DNA of 64,000 nt from NCBI GenBank assembly GCA_963733395.1, contig CAVTCZ010000009.1:186001-250000 (forward strand). The letters are read 5' to 3'. Of the stretch, positions 59,418-64,000 are shown piece by piece. The notes under the pieces are model-generated. The model had not been told where the DNA came from, made no database searches, and saw only the letters and a list, made by a program, of their open reading frames with translations. Every line of letters begins with the position of its first letter. The stretch's first letter is position 1. A program made the position numbers and the translations under genes. Origin of the DNA: JADKAV01 sp963733395 (lineage in GTDB: Bacteria > Actinomycetota > Actinomycetes > S36-B12 > UBA10799).

Positions 59418-60307
59418 CAGGATCCCAACTGGGTGGAGATCTTCGCCAGCTGCTCCAGCCGCTGCTCCAGCGGCGGGTGGGTCGCGAACAGCGATGCCAG
59501 GCTCTTGCCGCCGGCCAGCGCAGGTGCGAAGTAGAAGGCGTTGAACGCCTCCGCCTGGCGCAGGTCGCGGGTCGGGATCGCCGCCATGTCGCCGGTCACC
59601 TTCTGCAGGGCACTGGCCAAGGCCGTGGGGCGGCCGGTCAGCAGCGCGCCGCTGCGGTCCGCGCTCAACTCGCGGTAGCGCGACAACATCCGGGTCAACA
59701 GGAAGCTCACGGCGTACACCAGCACGGACACTACGAGCACCGCCAGCCCGACGAGGGCGGTGTTCTGGTCCCGGCGGTTGCCCAACCCTCCCCACAGCGC
59801 CATGCGTGTGAGGAAGCCGGCAGCCACCCCGGCGACGGAGGCGATGGTCATGACCAGCACATCCCGGTGGGCGACGTGGGACAGCTCGTGGGAGAGCACT
59901 GCTTCGAGCTCGTCCTCGTCGAGCCGGCGCAGGAGACCCGTGGTCACGCACACCACGGCGCGGTTGGGAGTGCGGCCGGTGGCGAAGGCATTCGGCATGT
60001 CGACATCGGAGATCGCAACCCTCGGTTTGGGCATCTCCGCCATGGCACACAGCCGATCGATGATCCCATGCAGCATGGGTGCCTGCTCGGGGCTCACTTC
60101 GCGTGCGCCCATGGAGTGCAGTGCGATGGTGTCGGAGAAGTACCACTGTGCGAACAGCAGGCCCACCGCCAGGATCAGCACGAACGCGGCGTTGAGGCCG
60201 ATGGCGATCAGAACACCGATGAACACGACGTACAACAGGCCCAGCAGGAACATCGTGCCCGTCATCCGGGCGGTGAGACCCTTGTCGGAGGCGTAGCGGG
60301 ACTTCAT
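59417..60307 (-). CDS. htpX: M48 zinc metalloprotease HtpX
   Basis: A 296-residue membrane protease with four hydrophobic segments. The zinc motif HELSHVAHRD (HExxH) is intact, with the third ligand Glu in YRELSADRSGA. The PNAFATGRTPNRAVVCVTTG substrate-groove strand is typical. It degrades misfolded membrane proteins. It sits between pspAA and pspAB in a membrane-stress operon. The frame opens upstream at 60343, but MKSRYASDKGL is the family start. Confidence 0.93.
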   Translation of the reverse strand: MKSRYASDKGLTARMTGTMFLLGLLYVVFIGVLIAIGLNAAFVLILAVGLLFAQWYFSDTIALHSMGAREVSPEQAPMLHGIIDRLCAMAEMPKPRVAISDVDMPNAFATGRTPNRAVVCVTTGLLRRLDEDELEAVLSHELSHVAHRDVLVMTIASVAGVAAGFLTRMALWGGLGNRRDQNTALVGLAVLVVSVLVYAVSFLLTRMLSRYRELSADRSGALLTGRPTALASALQKVTGDMAAIPTRDLRQAEAFNAFYFAPALAGGKSLASLFATHPPLEQRLEQLAKISTQLGS

Positions 60308-60369
60308 GCTGACAGTGTCCCACGCAGGCCCGGACTCCCCCAATTCCCAGCAATACGCCGTCGGCGGAA

Positions 60370-60643
60370 TCAGTCCGGGATCAGACCCTCATCGGTGAGC
60401 AGCGCCCGCACCTCCGCGACCGTGGCCTCAGCCGCCGGCAGCACCACGTCGGAGGTCAGGAGTTCATCGTCGGCCAGCCGGCTGCCGCTGTTGCGGACGC
60501 TGTCGAGCAGCGCCGCCAGGGTCGGCCGGAATGCCTCATCGTCCGTCCAGCGCCGCCTCGAGTGCGTCATCGAGTTCGTTGAGCCGCTCCAGCGCCTCAT
60601 CCGTCACCTCGTACTGGCCCTCGCCCATGATCCGCACGATCAT
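60370..60643 (-). CDS. pspAA: PspA-associated protein PspAA, frameshifted near 60545
   Basis: PspAA is a small protein of about 90 residues. The first half, MIVRIMGEGQYEVTDEALER, then LNELDDALEAALD, is in one frame. The second half, DDEAFRPTLAALLDSVRN, ELLTSDVVLPAAEATVAEV, then RALLTDEGLIPD, is in the next. Deleting one G of GACGGACGATG at about 60541-60548 gives a normal-length PspAA. It lies between pspA (10 bp) and htpX. Confidence 0.75.
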
Positions 60644-60653
60644 CGTGGCCTCC

Positions 60654-61458
60654 TCAGCTCTCGTCCGCCGCCGGCTTGGGCTGCGGGGCTGCTGCCTGTG
60701 CTTCGCCCGCCTCGACGGCTGGCGCGGCAGGTGCCTCGACGGCTGGCGCAGTCGCACCGCCGGACAGTTCGGCCTTCATCTGGGCCAGGGTGTCCTCGAC
60801 CTCGCTGGTGCTGGCCATCCGCTCGAGTTCGGCGGTTATGGAGTCCTTGCTGGTTCCGGTTGCGTCCTCCAGCGCCCCCGAGGCCATCAACTCGTCGATC
60901 GCGCCGGCGCGTGCCTGCATCGACTGGGTCTTGTCCTCGGCCCGCTGGATGGCCATGCCCGACATCGCCGAGTTCCTCCGAGATGCCCGAGAACGCCTCG
61001 TTGATCTTCGTCTGGGCCTCCGCCGCGGAGTAGGTGGCCTTGATGGTCTCCTTCTTCGTGCGGAACGCCTCGACCTTGGCCTGCAGCCGCTGGGAGGCCT
61101 GCGTGAGCTTCTCCTCCTGGTCCTGCAGGGTGGCAAGTTGTACGTGCAGGTCGTCGAGCTGGCTGGTCAAGCCGCTGCGCCGGGTCAAGGCCTCGCGGGC
61201 CAGATCCTCACGGCCGCCGGCCAGCGCGGCCTTCGCCTGCGCCTCCAGCTTGGCCGACTGCTGGTCGAGCTGCCCGATCTGCAGTTCCAGCCGCTTGCGG
61301 GAGGTTGCGACGTCGGCGACCCCGCGCCGGACCTTCTGCAGCAACTCCAGTTGCTTCTCGTAGGAGTAGTCCAGGGTCTCGCGCGGATCCTCGGCCCGGT
61401 CCAGGGCCTTGTTCGCCTTGGACTTGAAGATCAAGGTGAAGCGCTGCCACATCCCCAT
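60654..61458 (-). CDS. pspA: Phage shock protein A (PspA/IM30), frameshifted near 60959
   Basis: An ESCRT-III-like membrane-stress protein of about 267 residues. The amphipathic start MGMWQRFTLIFKSKANKALD and EDPRETLDYSYEKQLELLQK begin a long coiled coil that runs to SGISEELGD. The next frame resumes MAIQRAEDKTQSMQARAGAI and then DELMASGALED. Removing one base of the CCC at 60958-60960 (plus strand) gives EELGDVGMAIQRAEDK, the family sequence. The C-terminus is an Ala/Pro-rich tail. The ATG has GGGAAAA upstream. It heads pspA-pspAA-htpX-pspAB. Confidence 0.85.
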
Positions 61459-61528
61459 CGGGTTTTCCCTTCCCTCACATGCACCTGCGGCCAGCCTAGG
61501 GGGTAAGGCCACAAGCGCGCATCCGTCG

Positions 61529-61534
61529 TACAGT
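61529..61534 (+). promoter_or_regulatory. Putative leaderless -10 element of the DUF3043 gene
   Basis: TACAGT ends 7 nt before the ATG at 61542. Confidence 0.5.
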
Positions 61535-61541
61535 GGCTTGC

Positions 61542-62159
61542 ATGTTCGGATTGGGCAAGAAGGCCGACGAGGAGACCCTCGAGGTGTCCGCTGCCCCCGG
61601 CGATCCCGCCGTCGACCCGGCGCAGGCCGGCAAGGGTCGGCCGACTCCCACCCGGAAAGAGGCCGAGGCCGCTCGGAAGCAGGCCCTGAAGGGCCCGTCG
61701 GATCCCAAAGCACGCCGCAAGCTGGAACGCGATCAGGCCCGGCAGGAGCGCATGGTCGCCCGGGAGGCGCTGGTCGCCGGGGACGAGCGGGCGCTGCCGG
61801 CCCGCGACGCCGGACCGGTCCGCCGGTACGTCCGCGACTACGTCGACGGCCGCCGCACCCTGGCGGAGTTCTTCATCCCGCTGGCTGTGGTGGTGCTGGT
61901 CGTCGGGCTGTTCCGCAACCCGCAGATCCAGGTGGTCGTATCGTTCGTCTGGTTCCTCATGCTGGCCCTGCTGGTCGTCGACATGGCCGTGCTGCTGGTA
62001 CGCATGCAGGGCAAGTTGAAGAAGGAGTTCCCGGACCCGGCCGAACGCAAGGGCACCACGTTCTACGGCGCGATGCGTGCGCTGCAGATCCGGCGGCTGC
62101 GACTGCCCCCGCCCAAGGTCAAGGCCGGTGGCCGCCCGGTCGAGCCGAAAACGAAGTAG
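61542..62159 (+). CDS. DUF3043 membrane protein
   Basis: A 205-residue protein starting MFGLGKKADEETLEV. A charged, Lys/Arg-rich N-terminal arm contains GRPTPTRKEAEAARKQAL, typical of DUF3043. Two membrane helices follow (about 108-126 and 129-148), then a basic cytoplasmic tail with YGAMRALQIRRLRLPPPKV. It is found across actinobacteria, with no established function. It is divergent from pspA with about 80 bp between starts. Confidence 0.82.
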   Translation: MFGLGKKADEETLEVSAAPGDPAVDPAQAGKGRPTPTRKEAEAARKQALKGPSDPKARRKLERDQARQERMVAREALVAGDERALPARDAGPVRRYVRDYVDGRRTLAEFFIPLAVVVLVVGLFRNPQIQVVVSFVWFLMLALLVVDMAVLLVRMQGKLKKEFPDPAERKGTTFYGAMRALQIRRLRLPPPKVKAGGRPVEPKTK

Positions 62160-62197
62160 CGAAGTCACCCGGCCGACGGCGGGAAAGGACACCCCAC

Positions 62198-63197
62198 ATG
62201 GAACACCGGTACCTCGGAACCAGCGGTCTGATGGTCAGCGAGATGGCCTTCGGGAACTGGATCACGCACGCCGGCCAGGTGGCTGAGGACACCGCGATCG
62301 CCTGCGTCCAGGCCGCGCTGGACGCCGGGATCACCACTTTCGACACCGCCGACATCTACGCCGGGACCAAGGCCGAGGAGGTGCTCGGCCGGGCCCTCAA
62401 GGGCCAGCGGCGGGAAGGGCTGGAGATCTTCACCAAGGTCTACTGGCCGACCGGACCCGGGAAGAACGACCGCGGCCTGTCTCGCAAGCACATCATGGAG
62501 TCCTGCAACGGCTCCCTGCGGCGGCTGGGCGTGGACTACCTCGACCTGTACCAGGCGCATCGCTTCGACTATCGAGACCCCGCTCGAGGAGACGCTGCGC
62601 GCCTTCGACGACCTCGTGCGTTCCGGCAAGGTCCTCTACATCGGGGTCTCCGAGTGGCGGGCCGAGGAGATCCAGGCGGCCGTCGAGGTGGCCGAGCAGA
62701 TGGGCTTCGACCGGATCATCTCCAACCAGCCGCAGTACAGCATGCTGTACCGGGTCATCGAAGCCGATGTGGTGCCCACCTGTGAGTCGTACGGGATCGG
62801 GCAGATCGTGTGGTCCCCGGTGGCGCAGGGGGTGCTCAGCGGGAAGTACCAGCCGGGACAGCCTCCGCCCGCGGGTTCCCGGGCGACCGACCCACACGGG
62901 TCGAACTTCATCAAGCGCCTGATGAGCGACGAGATCCTGACCGCGGTGCAACGGCTACAGCCGATCGCCGCCGACAACGGCTTGACCATGCCGCAACTGG
63001 CACTCGCCTGGGTGTTGCAGAACCCGAATGTGAGTGCGGCGATCATCGGCGCCACCCGGCCCGAGCAGGTGCTCGACAACGTGAAGGCTTCCGGCGTCAG
63101 GCTGGATGAGGAGGTCATGCGGGCCATCGACGACGCGGTCGGCGATGTCGCCTTCCGGGATCCGGCGCTGACCCGGTCGCCGGAGACCCGGCCATGA
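62198..63197 (+). CDS. Aldo/keto reductase (Kv-beta-like subgroup), frameshifted at about 62573
   Basis: An NADPH-dependent reductase of about 332 residues. The first frame has YLGTSGLMVSEMAFGNW, TFDTADIYAGTKAEEVLG (catalytic Asp and Tyr), FTKVYWPTGP (Lys) and YLDLYQAHRFDY (His). The next frame continues ETPLEETLRAFDDLVRSGKV, LYIGVSEW, SNQPQYSMLYR, VWSPVAQGVLSGKY and IIGATRPEQVLDN. Deleting the C at 62573 gives HRFDYETPLEETL, the normal sequence. The substrate is unknown. The end overlaps the next gene (ATGA). Confidence 0.85.
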
Positions 63198-63376
63198 CCT
63201 ACCACTGGCGCTACTCCACAGGCGCGCAGTCCGTGACCTTCCCCACCCAGGCTGATGCCGAGACCTGGGTGGGCGAGGTCTGGCAGGACCTGCTGGCCGA
63301 TGGTGTGGAGGACGTGACCCTGCTGGAGGAGCAGCGCGTGGTCTACGGTCCGATGAGCCTACGCCCGGGCACCTGA
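63194..63376 (+). CDS. Small hypothetical protein
   Basis: A 60-residue soluble protein, MTYHWRYSTGAQSVTFPTQ at the start, with alternating aromatic residues and acidic patches (DGVEDVTLLEEQ). The ATG overlaps the aldo/keto reductase stop (ATGA), so it is translated with it. I do not recognise a family. Confidence 0.65.
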   Translation: MTYHWRYSTGAQSVTFPTQADAETWVGEVWQDLLADGVEDVTLLEEQRVVYGPMSLRPGT

Positions 63377-63387
63377 GCGCGCGGTGA

Positions 63388-63393
63388 GACAAT
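63388..63393 (+). promoter_or_regulatory. Putative leaderless -10 element of the coiled-coil protein gene
   Basis: GACAAT ends 6 nt before the GTG at 63400. Confidence 0.35.
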
Positions 63394-63399
63394 CGGTGC

Positions 63400-63717
63400 G
63401 TGGGAATCACCAGTAGTGCACTGAGCAAAGCCCAGGCCGCCGTTTCCAAGACGCAGGCCGAGGTTGACGACCTCGAAGCCGATCTGGCCAGCGCGAACAC
63501 CAAGCTGAAGTTGCTGCAGACGGCCGACAAGACCGTCGACACCCTCACGAGCCCCGTGGCCGAACACGCCGGTTTCGCACGCCAGCGCACGGAGGCCGCG
63601 GTCTCCCAGGCACAGGCCGACGTCGACGAGATCAGCGCCAAACTCGAGGTTGCGAAGACCAAACACAGCATGGCCCTCAGCGCCCTCAATGCACTCAAGA
63701 GCGTGACGGACGACTGA
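63400..63717 (+). CDS. Small coiled-coil protein
   Basis: A 105-residue, almost entirely helical protein. Two heptad-rich segments (SKAQAAVSKTQAEVDDLEAD and QAQADVDEISAKLEVAKTKH) are separated by a short hinge around residues 45-60, suggesting a helical hairpin. There are no Cys, no Trp and no signal peptide. The GTG lies 23 bp after the previous stop. I do not recognise a family. Confidence 0.65.
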   Translation: MGITSSALSKAQAAVSKTQAEVDDLEADLASANTKLKLLQTADKTVDTLTSPVAEHAGFARQRTEAAVSQAQADVDEISAKLEVAKTKHSMALSALNALKSVTDD

Positions 63718-63772
63718 GCCGCGGCAGAACTTCGCGCCGAAACCGGCCACCGATGGCCGGAATCCGCCCCGA

Positions 63773-64000
63773 GTGGCGCTTCGGATGTGAGTGGGGAGTT
63801 TGATCTTGGCGGTGTGCGGTGGGGGTGTCGGTGCGGGGTGTGGGACGGGGGTTCTGCCAGTGCCGGTTGCCGGTTGCCGGTTTGCCGGTCCAGGCTGCTA
63901 CGACCGCGGCCGGCTCGGACCGAACGGGTTCGTTGACGCTCGTGCAGTTGGTTGAGGTTCAGCGGCTCGCGAACGTCAACCTTCTGCACGAACACTCACC
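63773..64000 (-). repeat. Repeat family D, copy 2 (inverted), reaching the window edge
   Basis: Reverse complement of the element at 40296-40549, including the GTGCAG...GTTGACGTTC start and the CTCACATCCGAAGCGCCAC end, with indels around an expanded GGCAACC run. The match continues to the last base of the window, so the element probably extends further. The 283-bp region after 63717 contains nothing else. Confidence 0.8.

Noticed and set aside
31098..63197. Programmed ribosomal frameshifting at the six broken genes
   Set aside because: No shared slippery heptamer or downstream structure; the six sites have unrelated sequence contexts and the genes are not ones known to be recoded.
1..64000. 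tRNA, rRNA and insertion sequences
   Set aside because: I scanned for T-arm GGTTCGA-type loops with acceptor stems, rRNA core sequences and transposase motifs, and found none convincing. A small non-coding RNA could still be missed by eye.

Overview
The window is a very GC-rich actinobacterial chromosome segment (Actinomycetota). The evidence is the cytochrome bc1-aa3 supercomplex with a two-haem QcrC, mannosyltransferases of the PimB'/MptA type, a PASTA-domain Ser/Thr kinase, a class II DAHP synthase and LexA boxes of the actinobacterial type. Gene order from metF to erpA follows, from memory, the Mycobacterium tuberculosis block from about Rv2172c to Rv2204c (metF, idsA2, mptA, pknL, aroG, plsC, SRPBCC, fadD15, pimB', NlpC/P60, DEDD-GIY nuclease, trpD, ctaE-qcrCAB, ctaF, ctaC, erpA). 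Accessory genes and carotenoid genes are threaded through it. I saw no tRNA, rRNA, CRISPR array, transposase or integrase.

Layout. 1-3140: a minus-strand SOS cassette (DUF6504, HEPN, dnaE2) behind two LexA boxes. 3233-8518: MFS transporter plus glycoside hydrolase 2, flavin-dependent oxidoreductase, haloalkane dehalogenase-like hydrolase, and a remnant of a 2-oxoacid:ferredoxin oxidoreductase. 8583-22438: a deacylase and a dispersed carotenoid set (crtA-like, cruF, cruG, a CrtI-family desaturase, crtE, crtI, crtB and a two-part lycopene cyclase), interleaved with a VanX-like peptidase, a CDP-alcohol phosphotransferase, metF and an Mpt mannosyltransferase. Together these could make a hydroxylated, glycosylated, probably monocyclic carotenoid. 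22500-34421: PASTA kinase, DAHP synthase, acyltransferase, esterase, an archaeal-type ornithine cyclodeaminase homologue, glucokinase, SRPBCC proteins and an acyl-CoA ligase. 34537-45260: a NarL-type two-component pair, two cell-envelope glycosyltransferases, an NlpC/P60 protein without its cysteine, a CoA-transferase, the DEDD-GIY nuclease, trpD and a degenerate receiver protein. 45514-57492: ctaE-qcrCAB, acetyltransferase, L,D-transpeptidase, ctaC-ctaD-ctaF, a lysine-less NifS-like protein with TusA, aat and erpA. 57655-63717: nadA, a pspA-pspAA-htpX-pspAB envelope-stress operon, a DUF3043 protein, an aldo/keto reductase and two small proteins.

Three genome-scale patterns stand out. (1) At about twenty genes a -10-like hexamer ends exactly 6 or 7 nt before the start codon with no Shine-Dalgarno, so leaderless transcription looks common. 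(2) Intergenic DNA carries several unrelated repeat families with a similar nested inward-facing architecture: three copies of one, two of a hairpin family, and a roughly 250-bp element present in inverted orientation at 40.3 kb and 63.8 kb. (3) Six conserved genes are each broken by what looks like one extra base. Consensus error is the simplest explanation, and the affected genes are annotated as single interrupted genes.
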